Positions 9,111-17,833 of a stretch of 64,000 nucleotides of DNA are shown piece by piece. The translations under genes were made by a program, and so were the position numbers. Numbering within the stretch: position 1 is the first letter of the stretch; each line of letters starts with the position of its first letter. Below the pieces are notes generated by a model. The model was not told the origin of the DNA. It worked only from the letters and a program-made list of their open reading frames with translations, and ran no database searches. This stretch comes from Arthrobacter pullicola (GTDB lineage: Bacteria > Actinomycetota > Actinomycetes > Actinomycetales > Micrococcaceae). The stretch lies in assembly GCF_014836875.1 (NCBI RefSeq), contig NZ_JACSQC010000001.1, forward strand, positions 1-64,000. The letters run 5' to 3'.

Positions 9111-9181
9111 CCACGGATAGTGCCGGTGCGGCGCAGCGCCGCCGGGCAGCAACGAAGAAGAGTTCCAGAGAGCGTGTACGC

Positions 9182-10468
9182 ATGAGCCTGATAGTGCAGA
9201 AATTCGGCGGTTCCTCCGTTTCGGACGCCGAAGGCATTAAGCGCGTCGCCAAGCGCGTGGTGGACACCCAGAGCGCCGGGAACGACGTCGTCGTCGTCGT
9301 TTCCGCCATGGGCGACAGCACCGATGAACTGCTGGACCTGGCCGGCCAGATCACCACCGGCACCCACCCGCGTGAAATGGACATGCTGCTCAGCTCGGGC
9401 GAACGCATCTCCATGGCACTGCTGGCCATGGCCATTAACGAACTCGGCGCCTCCGCACAGTCCTTCACCGGCAGCCAGGCCGGCATGATTACCGATGCCA
9501 TCCACGGCCGGGCCCGGATCATCGACGTCTCCCCGCACCGGATCAAAACCGCGATCGACAAGGGCGACGTCGCCATTGTGGCCGGTTTCCAGGGCATGAG
9601 CCGGGACAGCCACGACATCACCACCCTGGGCCGCGGCGGCTCCGACACCACCGCCGTCGCGCTCGCCGCCGCGCTCAATGCCGATGTCTGCGAGATTTAC
9701 ACGGATGTGGACGGCGTTTACACCGCGGATCCCCGCGTGGCCTCGAGCGCGCAGAAGATCGACAAGATCTCCAGCGAGGAAATGCTGGAAATGGCAGCCT
9801 CGGGCGCCAAGATCCTGCACCTGCGCTGCGTGGAATATGCCCGTCGCTTCGGCGTTCCGCTGCATGTGCGGTCCTCTTTCAGCCAGCACGAAGGGACCTG
9901 GGTACTGCCCAGCCCGGACGACAAGATCAAGATTCAAGAGGGAGAACCCTTGGAACAGCCCATCATCTCCGGCGTTGCACATGACCGCTCCGAAGCGAAG
10001 CTCACGGTCGTCGGCGTCCCGGACATTCCCGGCAAGGCTGCGGAGATCTTCGGGATCGTCGCCGGCGCGAACACCAACATCGACATGATCGTCCAGAACG
10101 TCTCCACCAAGGGTTCGGGTAAGACGGATATCTCCTTCACCCTTCCGATGGTGGACGGCCAGGCCGCCATGGACGTGCTCAACGCCGCGAAGGCCACCAT
10201 TGGCTTCGACGCCATCGACTACGACGAGCAGATCGGCAAGCTCTCCCTCATCGGCGCGGGCATGCGCTCCAACCCGGGCGTCTCAGCCCGGTTCTTCGAA
10301 GCGCTGCACCTGGCGGGCGTGAACATCGACATGATCTCGACGTCGGAAATCCGCATCTCCGTGGTGACCAGCGCAGCGCTGCTGGATGACGCGGTCCGCG
10401 CGGTGCATGCCGCGTTCGGGCTCGACGGCGAAGCTGAGGCTACCGTGTACGGCGGCACCGGCCGCTAG
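9182..10468 (+). CDS. lysC: Aspartate kinase (alpha subunit, with internal beta start)
   Basis: 428 aa. It phosphorylates aspartate, the first step to lysine, threonine, methionine and isoleucine. The N-terminus [16 protein letters not shown] is the kinase signature; FQGMSRD and [18 protein letters not shown] follow; two ACT domains occupy roughly residues 270-420 ([38 protein letters not shown]). As in Corynebacterium, the beta subunit is probably made from an internal in-frame start: TTG 9950 with AGAGGGAG just upstream, giving 172 aa that begin [20 protein letters not shown]. No asd gene follows; a terminator at 10500 ends the transcript. Confidence 0.96.
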   Translation: MSLIVQKFGGSSVSDAEGIKRVAKRVVDTQSAGNDVVVVVSAMGDSTDELLDLAGQITTGTHPREMDMLLSSGERISMALLAMAINELGASAQSFTGSQAGMITDAIHGRARIIDVSPHRIKTAIDKGDVAIVAGFQGMSRDSHDITTLGRGGSDTTAVALAAALNADVCEIYTDVDGVYTADPRVASSAQKIDKISSEEMLEMAASGAKILHLRCVEYARRFGVPLHVRSSFSQHEGTWVLPSPDDKIKIQEGEPLEQPIISGVAHDRSEAKLTVVGVPDIPGKAAEIFGIVAGANTNIDMIVQNVSTKGSGKTDISFTLPMVDGQAAMDVLNAAKATIGFDAIDYDEQIGKLSLIGAGMRSNPGVSARFFEALHLAGVNIDMISTSEIRISVVTSAALLDDAVRAVHAAFGLDGEAEATVYGGTGR

Positions 10469-10499
10469 AGGCAGCAGGCCCAGGCCAACACAGCCACGA

Positions 10500-10527
10500 A
10501 GGGCGTCCGGCTACCCGGGCGCCCTTT
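10500..10527 (+). terminator. Terminator after lysC
   Basis: GGGCG-T-CCGG at 10501-10510 pairs with CCCGGGCGCCC at 10514-10524 around a CTA loop, followed by TTTGCT. It lies 32 bases after the lysC stop and also faces the minus-strand gene ending at 10610. Confidence 0.7.
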
Positions 10528-10609
10528 GCTGTGTCCGGTGCTGTGTCCGGCCGTGATTTGGTGTCCGGGCCGGGGGCCCTCCGCGAAGTCTGGATGGCGG
10601 CCGGCTGGC

Positions 10610-10846
10610 CTAGTACAGGTGTTCGCGGAAGACAGGGGCGTGGAAATAGTCCTTGTAGATCACCGGCTCAGCCGGGTCACGGTGCGGTTTGCCGTCGGCA
10701 AAGTCGCGGTCCACTCCATAATGGTGCCCTTCACTGTCGGTTTCGACGATGATTTCCGACTCGTCGAACTCCGCCATCTGCGGGATTTCGTCGCTGGGCA
10801 GACGGGGCTCACCGCCGTCGCCCGGATCCGGCACGATTGTTGCCAT
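10610..10846 (-). CDS. Hypothetical acidic small protein
   Basis: 78 aa, MATIVPDPGDGG... to ...KDYFHAPVFREHLY, rich in Asp and Glu. The start at 10846 is chosen because a strong AGGAGGGG lies 6 bases upstream on the minus strand; the longer frame from 10921 runs back through this site. It has no signal peptide, membrane segment or recognised domain. It follows the 71-aa gene at 10951-11166 in the same direction, with about 100 bases between them. Its codon use and ribosome-binding site support a real gene, but no function can be assigned. Confidence 0.6.
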   Translation of the reverse strand: MATIVPDPGDGGEPRLPSDEIPQMAEFDESEIIVETDSEGHHYGVDRDFADGKPHRDPAEPVIYKDYFHAPVFREHLY

Positions 10847-10950
10847 TGGGAACCCCTCCTTAGAGGCAAAGGTGTCCCTTAAGAATAGATTTCCGCGGCC
10901 CCGGGGGAACCCCCTGCACACAAAAAACCGAGCACGCTCAGCGGTGCAGT

Positions 10951-11166
10951 TCAGTCAGCCTTGCGGGGCAGGATGTAACTGCTGCCGTCGGCCCGCGTGA
11001 CGGTCTCCCACTTGGCCTTTTCCTCGGCCTGCTGGGCTTCGAGCAGGCGCTTGTTTTCCTCGGTCATGGCGTGGTTCAGCGAAGAACTCTGCGCGGGGCC
11101 GAAAATCAACCGGGCTTTGCCCGTTGTCCGCATGAACCGCGCGGTTAAGCTTTCCTTGCCTGCCAT
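10951..11166 (-). CDS. Conserved hypothetical small protein
   Basis: 71 aa, basic N-terminal half (KESLTARFMRTTGKARLIFGPA) and a charged, helical C-terminal half (MTEENKRLLEAQQAEEKAKWETVTR). It starts at 11166 with AAGGGA upstream. It is divergent from the OhrR-type regulator, sharing a 72-base intergenic region that holds a palindrome, so it may be part of that regulon. No domain is recognised. Confidence 0.6.
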   Translation of the reverse strand: MAGKESLTARFMRTTGKARLIFGPAQSSSLNHAMTEENKRLLEAQQAEEKAKWETVTRADGSSYILPRKAD

Positions 11167-11213
11167 CTGACGTCCCTTCCGAGGTGTATCAGTAACCTAC
11201 TGTACGCTAATTG

Positions 11214-11225
11214 TTAGTGCACTAA
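11214..11225. promoter_or_regulatory. Perfect 12-bp palindrome, candidate OhrR operator
   Basis: TTAGTGCACTAA is a perfect palindrome 13 bases before the ohrR-like start. It sits between the divergent 71-aa gene and the regulator, where MarR-family repressors commonly bind. Flanking bases (CTAATTG) are AT-rich. Confidence 0.5.
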
Positions 11226-11238
11226 GGATCGGAGAACC

Positions 11239-11697
11239 GTGACGAACCCCGTGAACCAGGCAGAGGATCTGCTGCTGGAACACCAGCTCTGCTTTGCCCT
11301 GTCCGTGGCGTCCCGGTCCGTGGTTGGAGCCTACCGCCCGGTCCTGGAAGACCTCGGCATCACGCACCCGCAGTACCTGGTGCTGCTGGCCCTGTGGGAG
11401 GACAGTCCGCGGACGGTCCGCAACCTCAGCGACACCCTGCTGATGGAACCGGCCACGCTCTCCCCCATGCTTAAGCGGCTGGAAGCGGCCGGGCTGGTGA
11501 CCCGGGACCGCGCCCCGGGCAATGACCGCGCCCTGGCGGTGAACCTGACCGATGCCGGCCTGGCCCTGCGGGACAAGGCGGTGGAGGTGCCCGGGGCCAT
11601 GATGGCGCGTCTGCAGCTCACCCGCGAACAGGTGCTCGAACTTAATGCCGCCATGCGCCGGCTCATCGAGGCCACCCGGCAGCCGCAGCTGGGATAA
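11239..11697 (+). CDS. OhrR-type MarR family peroxide-sensing regulator
   Basis: 152 aa. The match to OhrR is clear in LLLEHQLCFALSVASR, ITHPQYLVLLALWE, LMEPATLSPMLKRLEAAGLV and NDRALAVNLTDAG. Cys18, in the QLCFAL motif, corresponds to the reactive Cys of organic-peroxide-sensing OhrR and is the only cysteine, so this is a one-Cys sensor. A winged helix-turn-helix lies in the middle. Start GTG 11239 with GGAG upstream. The usual target gene ohr is not adjacent. The next gene starts within the stop codon (TAATG), so regulator and glycosylase-like gene are one transcript. Confidence 0.85.
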   Translation: MTNPVNQAEDLLLEHQLCFALSVASRSVVGAYRPVLEDLGITHPQYLVLLALWEDSPRTVRNLSDTLLMEPATLSPMLKRLEAAGLVTRDRAPGNDRALAVNLTDAGLALRDKAVEVPGAMMARLQLTREQVLELNAAMRRLIEATRQPQLG

Positions 11698-12638
11698 TGG
11701 GCGGTGTGCAGCACTTCCCCGCCGTAACGGTCCTTTCCGAGGACCAGTGGCTCCCCCGGCAGGCGGCCTATGAACAACGGGTCCGCCCCTTCACTGACGG
11801 CTACCTGCAGCGCCGGTCGGCTGGCCGGAAACACCCGGTCGAGGACTTCCTCTTCACCTATTACTCGCAGAAACCCGGCCAGCTGCTGCGCTGGCATCCG
11901 GGCGCCGGCGTCGTCCTCACCGGAGCCGCAGCGGCACAGCGGCTCGATTGGAAGTTTTACCGCCCGCTGGCGGATGGGGAACTCGCCGCTGCCGGACTGA
12001 GTCCTGGCGGCACCGCTGTCACCGTGGACCTCGGTGCCTTCGCCGGCGCCCGCGGACCGGCGCTGGAGTTCACCCGGATGCTTCTTTCCCGGACCGCAGC
12101 CCGGAAAGCGTCGCTGGGCTGCTTCGGAATGCACGAGTGGGCAATGGCCTATAAATCCGATGTCAACGGCGTCCGCCACGAGTACCTGGGGCTGCGCCTG
12201 GGCGCCGAGGGCACCGATGCCCTGGTGGAACAAAGCCGGATCCGCTGCACGCATTTCGACGCCTTCCGGTTCTACGCACCGCAGGCCGTAGGGCTGAACG
12301 AGCTCACCCCCAGCCGCGAGAACCAGCGGGACCTGGAGCAGCCCGGCTGCCTGCACGCCAATATGGACCTGTACAAATGGGCCTACAAGCTGGTGCCGCT
12401 GCTTCCCGGTGAACTGGTGATGGACTGCTTTGAACTCGCCTGGCGAATCCGCGAAATGGACATGCGAGCCTCCCCCTACGACCTGCAGGACTGGGGCTAT
12501 GAACCGATTCCCGTGGAGACGCCGGCCGGACGGGCGCAGTACGCGTCCGCTCAGCGGGCATTCTCCGAGGAATCCCAGCGGCTGCGCGCCCGCATCCTGA
12601 ACCTGCTGGAACCACTCCAGGAACAGCTCTGCGGCTAG
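11697..12638 (+). CDS. Conserved actinobacterial protein annotated as 3-methyladenine DNA glycosylase
   Basis: 313 aa. The segment RSAGRKHPVEDFLFTYYSQKPGQLLRWHPG is a hallmark of an actinobacterial family usually labelled 3-methyladenine DNA glycosylase; I do not see a standard helix-hairpin-helix glycosylase core, so the enzymatic label is tentative. Other conserved stretches are CFGMHEWAMAY and CLHANMDLYKWAYKL. ATG 11697 overlaps the ohrR stop by one base. Coupling to a peroxide-responsive regulator would fit a role in damage repair. Confidence 0.65.
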   Translation: MGGVQHFPAVTVLSEDQWLPRQAAYEQRVRPFTDGYLQRRSAGRKHPVEDFLFTYYSQKPGQLLRWHPGAGVVLTGAAAAQRLDWKFYRPLADGELAAAGLSPGGTAVTVDLGAFAGARGPALEFTRMLLSRTAARKASLGCFGMHEWAMAYKSDVNGVRHEYLGLRLGAEGTDALVEQSRIRCTHFDAFRFYAPQAVGLNELTPSRENQRDLEQPGCLHANMDLYKWAYKLVPLLPGELVMDCFELAWRIREMDMRASPYDLQDWGYEPIPVETPAGRAQYASAQRAFSEESQRLRARILNLLEPLQEQLCG

Positions 12639-12669
12639 GCTGTACGCAACCAACCGGGAGGTCTCACCG

Positions 12670-13164
12670 ATGCCGCACACGATCCGCCTGTCCCGCACCG
12701 CTCTACTGCTTGCCGCCGCCGCGTTTGTCCTGGCCGGCTGCGGAGGTTCCGATCCGGGCGCAGGCCAGGAACCGCCGTCGTCCGCTTCCTCTTCCCCGGC
12801 GGCCACGCCAAGTGCCTCCCCGGCTGCGGGCGCTACGTCGCTGACCGTGGAGCTGATGGCGGAGGGCGAAGCGGTTACTGACACCTGGACCCTGGAGTGC
12901 GACGGCGCCGCACCGGTGGGCGATTCCGGGGCCCCCGATCCGGCGGCAGCCTGCGCTGCGCTGGCTGAGAGTGGCACGGCGCTGATGGCTGAACCCGGCC
13001 CGGAAGCTGCCTGCACCATGCAGTACGGTGGCCCGCAGCGGGCCACCGTCACCGGAACGGTGGACGGCGAAAACGTTGACGCCGCGTTCGCCTACAGCGA
13101 CGGCTGCCAGATCAGCCGCTGGGACGCGCTGAGCGGGCTGCTCGGCCCGGCGGGAATGCAGTAG
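12670..13164 (+). CDS. Lipoprotein with subtilisin-inhibitor-like (SSI) domain
   Basis: 164 aa. An N-terminal lipoprotein signal ends in LAGC with the acylated Cys at residue 24, followed by a Ser/Ala/Pro linker. The mature domain resembles Streptomyces subtilisin inhibitor: a TLEC...PDPAAACAAL pattern, ACTMQYGGPQRATVTGTVDG and a final Cys in DGCQIS, giving four Cys for two disulfides. If so, it is a membrane-anchored inhibitor of an extracellular serine protease. GGGAGG precedes the ATG. The end overlaps the convergent DUF4442 gene by 53 bases. Confidence 0.7.
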   Translation: MPHTIRLSRTALLLAAAAFVLAGCGGSDPGAGQEPPSSASSSPAATPSASPAAGATSLTVELMAEGEAVTDTWTLECDGAAPVGDSGAPDPAAACAALAESGTALMAEPGPEAACTMQYGGPQRATVTGTVDGENVDAAFAYSDGCQISRWDALSGLLGPAGMQ

Positions 13165-13642
13165 CGGCGGCCTTCCCCGGGGTTTCCCGCTTGCGGCGAA
13201 GGTAAACCTGCTTGCGCACCCGGGCAACGACGTCGCCATCTGCGTCCACGACCTCCACCGTGAACCATTCCAGGACCTTGGCACCCCCGGCGGCCTCATC
13301 CCGGAGCCGGACGACGTCCTCAGGATTAATGCGGAACCGGGCGTAGACATCACCCTTGCCCGGTTTCAGGAAGTCCACCTCGGCCGCGCGGTCCCAGATG
13401 ACGTGCTCCCCGCCCAGGTGGCGCAGGAGCAGCATCATCCAAAACGGATCCGTCATCGCAAAGAGCGATCCGCCGAAGTGCACACCCGCGACGTTGCGGT
13501 TCCACCAGCGCAGCCGCAGCCGGACGGTTACTGACATAAAGTCCGGCGGGAGGTCCGTGATCCGGATACCGGAGAAGGCAAAGGGCGGCCAGAGGTTCAT
13601 GGACCGGCGCACGGCGGCGGGCTTGGCGGCAAGGAGTTTCAC
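13112..13642 (-). CDS. DUF4442 hotdog-fold protein, possible thioesterase
   Basis: 176 aa. The pattern GIRITDLPPDFMSVTVRLRLRWWNRNVAGVHFGGSL then MTDPFWMMLLLRHLG and VYARFRINPEDV is that of DUF4442, a hotdog-fold family related to acyl-CoA thioesterases. The C-terminal 25 aa (RRKRETPGKAAATAF...) is a basic tail. GTG 13642 is six bases after TAAGGT on the minus strand, suggesting a leaderless mRNA. It converges on and overlaps the SSI lipoprotein by 53 bases. Confidence 0.78.
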   Translation of the reverse strand: MKLLAAKPAAVRRSMNLWPPFAFSGIRITDLPPDFMSVTVRLRLRWWNRNVAGVHFGGSLFAMTDPFWMMLLLRHLGGEHVIWDRAAEVDFLKPGKGDVYARFRINPEDVVRLRDEAAGGAKVLEWFTVEVVDADGDVVARVRKQVYLRRKRETPGKAAATAFPPGRAARSARPSG

Positions 13643-13784
13643 CGCTCCACCTTACAGAATGTGACCTGCGTCATTCTAAGTACCGAATTTCCCTGCACGT
13701 GTTCTATTATTGAATCAGCTTGCTTACTATCCACGAAACGGACCGCGCCCCCCGGGGCGCCGGGAAATACCGGAGGAACCCAGA

Positions 13785-14210
13785 TTGTCGATCGAAGCAA
13801 CACCCGAAGACCCGCGGATGATGGCCCCGGCCGCCGCGGAAGCTCCCGCCGAGCTGGTGCCCTGGTGCTCCTACTGCGGAACAGATGAATTCCTGATTAT
13901 TGAGTCGGTTGAGACCTCGACGACGGCAGACGCAGCCGAATTCCTGGAGATCAGCTATACCTGCGGCGAATGCGACCGCTTCTACGGACACCCGGTCCGG
14001 CACTCGCCGCTGTGGGCCCGCCGCGCCACGTCCGAACCCACGGAGGCGGAATACCTCCACTGCGGCGAACCGATGCAGCCGAAGGACACCGGGACCGTTT
14101 CACTTTTCGAGCCCCTCAGCACCGAGCGTCATGAAGCCGCCCAGGATGTCCGGCTCGAAACCAGCATCCTGCGCTGCGCCTGCGGGTTCCAGATCGAGCT
14201 GCCCGCCTAA
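13785..14210 (+). CDS. Conserved zinc-ribbon protein
   Basis: 141 aa from TTG 13785, chosen because GGAGGA (13772-13777) lies 7-8 bases upstream; an in-frame ATG at 13710 would add 25 aa without such a site. Three Cys pairs are visible: CSYCG, CGECDRF and the C-terminal CACG, plus HCGEPM, suggesting two zinc ribbons. There is no membrane segment. The function is unknown. A strong terminator follows at 14261. Confidence 0.72.
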   Translation: MSIEATPEDPRMMAPAAAEAPAELVPWCSYCGTDEFLIIESVETSTTADAAEFLEISYTCGECDRFYGHPVRHSPLWARRATSEPTEAEYLHCGEPMQPKDTGTVSLFEPLSTERHEAAQDVRLETSILRCACGFQIELPA

Positions 14211-14260
14211 CAGCATCCCGTTACCGGGACCCGGGGCTCCGCCCGGAAGCCCGCCGGAAG

Positions 14261-14291
14261 GCGCCCCGTTCAGGCTTGAACGGGGCGCTTT
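14261..14291 (+). terminator. Strong intrinsic terminator
   Basis: GCGCCCCGTTCA (14261-14272) and TGAACGGGGCGC (14277-14288) form a perfect 12-bp stem with a GGCT loop, followed by TTT. It ends the zinc-ribbon gene and insulates the pur operon. Confidence 0.9.
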
Positions 14292-14433
14292 CCCGTGTCT
14301 TCATCAGGGCACCGCCGATGCGCCGTTACGTGGTGCTTAGCCTTAGAATGAAACGGCAAGCTCGCGGAGCGCTGGATCAGCGTGAGACGGCACATCCGCG
14401 GCCACACCCCTCTTTACTCACAGGAGTCACCGG

Positions 14434-14688
14434 ATGCCCCGGATCGTTGTTGATGTTATGCCCAAGCCCGAAATCCTGGATCCGCAGGGCAAAGCCATTG
14501 CCGGCGCCCTTCCCCGCCTGGGCCTGACCGGCTTCACCGGTGTCCGCCAGGGCAAGCGCTTCGAACTCACCGTTGACGGAGATGTCACTCCGGAAATCCT
14601 GGAGCAGGCCCGCGCCGCGGCCGCCACGCTGCTCTCCAACCCCGTGATCGAAGACGTCACCCGCGTCGAAGTTATTTCGGAGGCCTGA
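14434..14688 (+). CDS. purS: Phosphoribosylformylglycinamidine synthase subunit PurS
   Basis: 84 aa, normal for PurS. It forms the FGAM synthase complex with PurQ and PurL in the fourth step of purine synthesis. The sequence begins [22 protein letters not shown] and contains [13 protein letters not shown], both typical. AGGAG (14422-14426) precedes ATG 14434. The 145-base leader after the upstream terminator contains a TAGAAT box at 14344-14349, a candidate -10. It is first in the purS-purQ-purL operon, two bases before purQ. Confidence 0.95.
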   Translation: MPRIVVDVMPKPEILDPQGKAIAGALPRLGLTGFTGVRQGKRFELTVDGDVTPEILEQARAAAATLLSNPVIEDVTRVEVISEA

Positions 14689-14690
14689 TT

Positions 14691-15464
14691 TTGAGCACCC
14701 CGCTGATCGGCGATTACTCCGCTGCGCCGGAAAACTCCGCCCTGCGTGCGGTCCGGGTTGGCGTGATCACCTTCCCCGGCACCCTCGATGACCGCGACGC
14801 CGCCCGGGCCGTGCGCCTGGCCGGCGGCACCGCTGTCGAACTTTGGCACGGCGACGCAGACCTGCAAGGCGTGGACGCCGTCATCATTCCCGGCGGCTTC
14901 TCCTACGGCGATTACCTGCGCGCCGGCGCCATCTCCCGCTTCGCGCCGCTAATGGAAAAGGTGGTGGATGCGTCCAAGGGCGGTATGCCCGTGCTGGGCA
15001 TCTGCAACGGTTTCCAGATCCTCACCGAAGCGCACCTGCTGCCGGGCTCGATGATCAAGAACGACCACCTCAAGTTCATGTGCCGTGACCAGCTGCTGCG
15101 GGTGGAAAACAACTCCACCGCGTGGACCTCCGCCTACGGGCAGGGTTCCGGGATGGTCATTCCGTTGAAGAACCAGGACGGCCAGTACGTCGCCGATGAA
15201 AAGACCCTGGATGAGCTGGAAGGCGAAGGCCGCGTGGTCTTCCGCTACGACGGCTTCAACCCGAACGGCTCCCGCCGCGACATCGCCGGCATCTCCAACG
15301 CCGCCGGTAACGTCGTCGGCCTGATGCCGCACCCCGAGCACGCCATCGAAGCCGGCTTCGGCCCGGACTCCTCCGCGTACGGTGACGTTGCCCTGGGCGG
15401 CGGCACCGACGGGATCGGCATCTTCACCTCAGTACTCACCTCGCTCGTTGCCGGAGGCAAATAA
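14691..15464 (+). CDS. purQ: Phosphoribosylformylglycinamidine synthase subunit PurQ
   Basis: 257 aa, class I glutamine amidotransferase that supplies ammonia to PurL. The nucleophile is Cys in GICNGFQIL, and the His/Glu pair is in PHPEHAIE. It starts at TTG 14691 after GGAGG (14679-14683). The chain is about 25 aa longer than usual at the N-terminus ([20 protein letters not shown] before [12 protein letters not shown]), so a later start cannot be excluded, though none has a better ribosome-binding site. Its TAA stop overlaps the purL ATG by one base. Confidence 0.95.
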   Translation: MSTPLIGDYSAAPENSALRAVRVGVITFPGTLDDRDAARAVRLAGGTAVELWHGDADLQGVDAVIIPGGFSYGDYLRAGAISRFAPLMEKVVDASKGGMPVLGICNGFQILTEAHLLPGSMIKNDHLKFMCRDQLLRVENNSTAWTSAYGQGSGMVIPLKNQDGQYVADEKTLDELEGEGRVVFRYDGFNPNGSRRDIAGISNAAGNVVGLMPHPEHAIEAGFGPDSSAYGDVALGGGTDGIGIFTSVLTSLVAGGK

Positions 15465-17773
15465 TGACCGCGTCTGCTAACTCCACTGCCGAGCAGAAGA
15501 AGTTCAACATCGACACCGTTGAGCATGCGGCGTCCACCCCGGACACCCCGCTGCCGTGGGCTGAGCTGGGCCTGAAGGAAGACGAGTTCAACCGCGTCGT
15601 CGAAATCCTGGGCCGCCGCCCCACCGCGGCGGAGCTGGCCATGTACTCGGTCATGTGGTCCGAGCACTGCTCCTACAAGTCTTCCAAGGTGCACCTCTCC
15701 CAGTTCGGCGAGAAGGTCACCGAGAAGATGAAGGAACACCTGCTGGTCGGCATCGGTGAGAACGCCGGCGTCGTCGACATCGGTGACGGCTGGGCCGTGA
15801 CCTTCAAGGTGGAGTCCCACAACCACCCGTCCTTCGTGGAGCCCTACCAGGGCGCTGCGACCGGCGTCGGCGGCATTGTCCGCGACATCATTTCCATGGG
15901 CGCCCGCCCGGTTGCCGTGATGGATCCGCTGCGCTTCGGCGCAATTGACCACCCGGACACCGCGCGTCTGGTGCACGGCATCGTCTCCGGCATCGGCGGC
16001 TACGGCAACTCCCTGGGCCTGCCGAACATCGGCGGCGAGGTCGTCTTCGACTCCGTCTACCAGGGCAACCCGCTGGTCAACGCACTGGCCGTGGGCGTCA
16101 TGCGCCACGAGGACATCCGCCTGGCCAACGCTTCCGGCACCGGCAACAAGGTGGTTCTCTTCGGTGCCCGCACCGGCGGCGACGGCATCGGCGGCGCCTC
16201 CGTGCTGGCCTCCGAATCCTTCGACGACGCCAAGCCGTCCAAGCGCCCCGCCGTGCAGGTTGGCGATCCCTTCGCCGAGAAGGTCCTGATCGAGTGCTGC
16301 CTGGAACTGTTCAAGGCCTCCGTGGTGGAGGGCATCCAGGACCTCGGCGCCGCTGGCATTTCCTGCGCGACGTCGGAGCTGGCTTCCAACGGCGACGGCG
16401 GAATGCACGTGGAGCTGACCAAGGTCCTGCTGCGCGATCCGACCCTGACTCCGGGCGAAATCCTGATGTCCGAGTCACAGGAACGCATGATGGCCGTGGT
16501 GACGCCGGAGAACGTGGAAGCGTTCGAGGCGATCATGGACAAGTGGAACGTTGAGTACTCCTGGCTGGGTGAAGTTACCGGCACCGGCCGCCTGGTCATC
16601 GACTGGGACGGCGAGACGATTGTCGACGTCGACCCGCGCACCGTTGCCCACGAAGGTCCGGTCTACCACCGTCCGTTCAACCGGCCCGAGTGGCAGGACA
16701 GCGTGCAGGCGGATTCCTTCAAGGCCGACCGCCCGTTCGGCGGCGAAGCCGTGAAGCAGGCCATCCTGGAGCTCATGGCCTCCCCGAACATGTGCGACAA
16801 GTCCTGGGTCACCAACCAGTACGACCGCTACGTGCAGGGCAACACCGCCCTCGCCATGCCCGACGACGCCGGCGTGATCCGCGTTGACGAGGAAACCGGC
16901 CTGGGCGTGGCGATCTCCACCGATGCCAACGGCCGCTACACCTACCTGAACCCGTACGAAGGCGCCAAGCTGGCCCTCGCCGAGTCCTACCGCAACGTCG
17001 CCACCTCCGGCGCCCGCCCGATGGCCGTCACCGACTGCCTGAACTTCGGCTCCCCCGAGGATCCCGAGGTCATGTGGCAGTTCGCCGAAGCCGTCCGCGG
17101 CCTGGCAGACGGCTGCCAGGAACTCGGCGTGCCCGTCACCGGCGGCAACGTCTCGCTCTACAACCAAACCGGCGGCGTCGCCATCCACCCCACCCCCGTG
17201 GTGGGCGTGCTCGGCGTGTTCGACGACGTCTCCCGCCGCACGCCGTCGGGCTGGCGCGAAGACGGCCAGGCCATCTACCTGATGGGCGTCACCCGCGATG
17301 AGCTGGACGGCTCCGAGTTCGCGAACCTGCGCGGCCACCTGGGCGGACAGCCGCCGAAGGTGGACCTGCAGGCGGAGAAGCTGCTCGGCGACCTGCTGAT
17401 CAACGCCTCCCGCGACGGCATGATCGACTCCGCGCACGACCTCTCTGAAGGCGGCCTCGCGGCGGCCCTGTCCGAGATGGCACTGCGCTTCGGTGTTGGC
17501 GCCCGGATCGGCCTGGACGAAGTGGCAGAGCGCGACGGCGTGGACATCTTCACGCTGCTCTTCTCCGAGTCCCAGGCACGCGCCGTCGTGTCCGTGGCCC
17601 GCAGCGAAGAGGTCCGGTTCAAGGACATGTGCTCCGCCCGCGGCTTCGCGCACTCGCGCATCGGCGTGGTGGATACCGAGATCGGCGCACTGGACTTCCA
17701 GGGCCACTTCACCCTGCCCCTGGACGAGCTGAAGGCAGCCCACGAAGGGACCCTGCCGAAGTACTTCGGCTAA
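15464..17773 (+). CDS. purL: Phosphoribosylformylglycinamidine synthase subunit PurL
   Basis: 769 aa, the small-type PurL that works with PurS and PurQ to convert FGAR to FGAM using ATP and ammonia. Recognisable segments are [72 protein letters not shown] and [16 protein letters not shown]. The start overlaps the purQ stop, so the three genes are coupled. A perfect 16-bp dyad terminator follows at 17789. Confidence 0.97.
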   Translation: MTASANSTAEQKKFNIDTVEHAASTPDTPLPWAELGLKEDEFNRVVEILGRRPTAAELAMYSVMWSEHCSYKSSKVHLSQFGEKVTEKMKEHLLVGIGENAGVVDIGDGWAVTFKVESHNHPSFVEPYQGAATGVGGIVRDIISMGARPVAVMDPLRFGAIDHPDTARLVHGIVSGIGGYGNSLGLPNIGGEVVFDSVYQGNPLVNALAVGVMRHEDIRLANASGTGNKVVLFGARTGGDGIGGASVLASESFDDAKPSKRPAVQVGDPFAEKVLIECCLELFKASVVEGIQDLGAAGISCATSELASNGDGGMHVELTKVLLRDPTLTPGEILMSESQERMMAVVTPENVEAFEAIMDKWNVEYSWLGEVTGTGRLVIDWDGETIVDVDPRTVAHEGPVYHRPFNRPEWQDSVQADSFKADRPFGGEAVKQAILELMASPNMCDKSWVTNQYDRYVQGNTALAMPDDAGVIRVDEETGLGVAISTDANGRYTYLNPYEGAKLALAESYRNVATSGARPMAVTDCLNFGSPEDPEVMWQFAEAVRGLADGCQELGVPVTGGNVSLYNQTGGVAIHPTPVVGVLGVFDDVSRRTPSGWREDGQAIYLMGVTRDELDGSEFANLRGHLGGQPPKVDLQAEKLLGDLLINASRDGMIDSAHDLSEGGLAAALSEMALRFGVGARIGLDEVAERDGVDIFTLLFSESQARAVVSVARSEEVRFKDMCSARGFAHSRIGVVDTEIGALDFQGHFTLPLDELKAAHEGTLPKYFG

Positions 17774-17788
17774 CCTTTCGACCATGCA

Positions 17789-17822
17789 GAACACCCGCCC
17801 GGGATTCCCGGGCGGGTGTTCT
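17789..17822. terminator. Bidirectional terminator between purL and the convergent gene
   Basis: GAACACCCGCCCGGGA pairs perfectly with TCCCGGGCGGGTGTTC, a 16-bp stem. It lies between the purL stop (17773) and the end of the minus-strand oxidoreductase at 17834 and can serve both. Confidence 0.88.
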
Positions 17823-17833
17823 GCGTTGCGGGG

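Noticed and set aside
16475-17794. 439-aa minus-strand frame inside purL
   Set aside because: Shadow of purL caused by GC codon bias.
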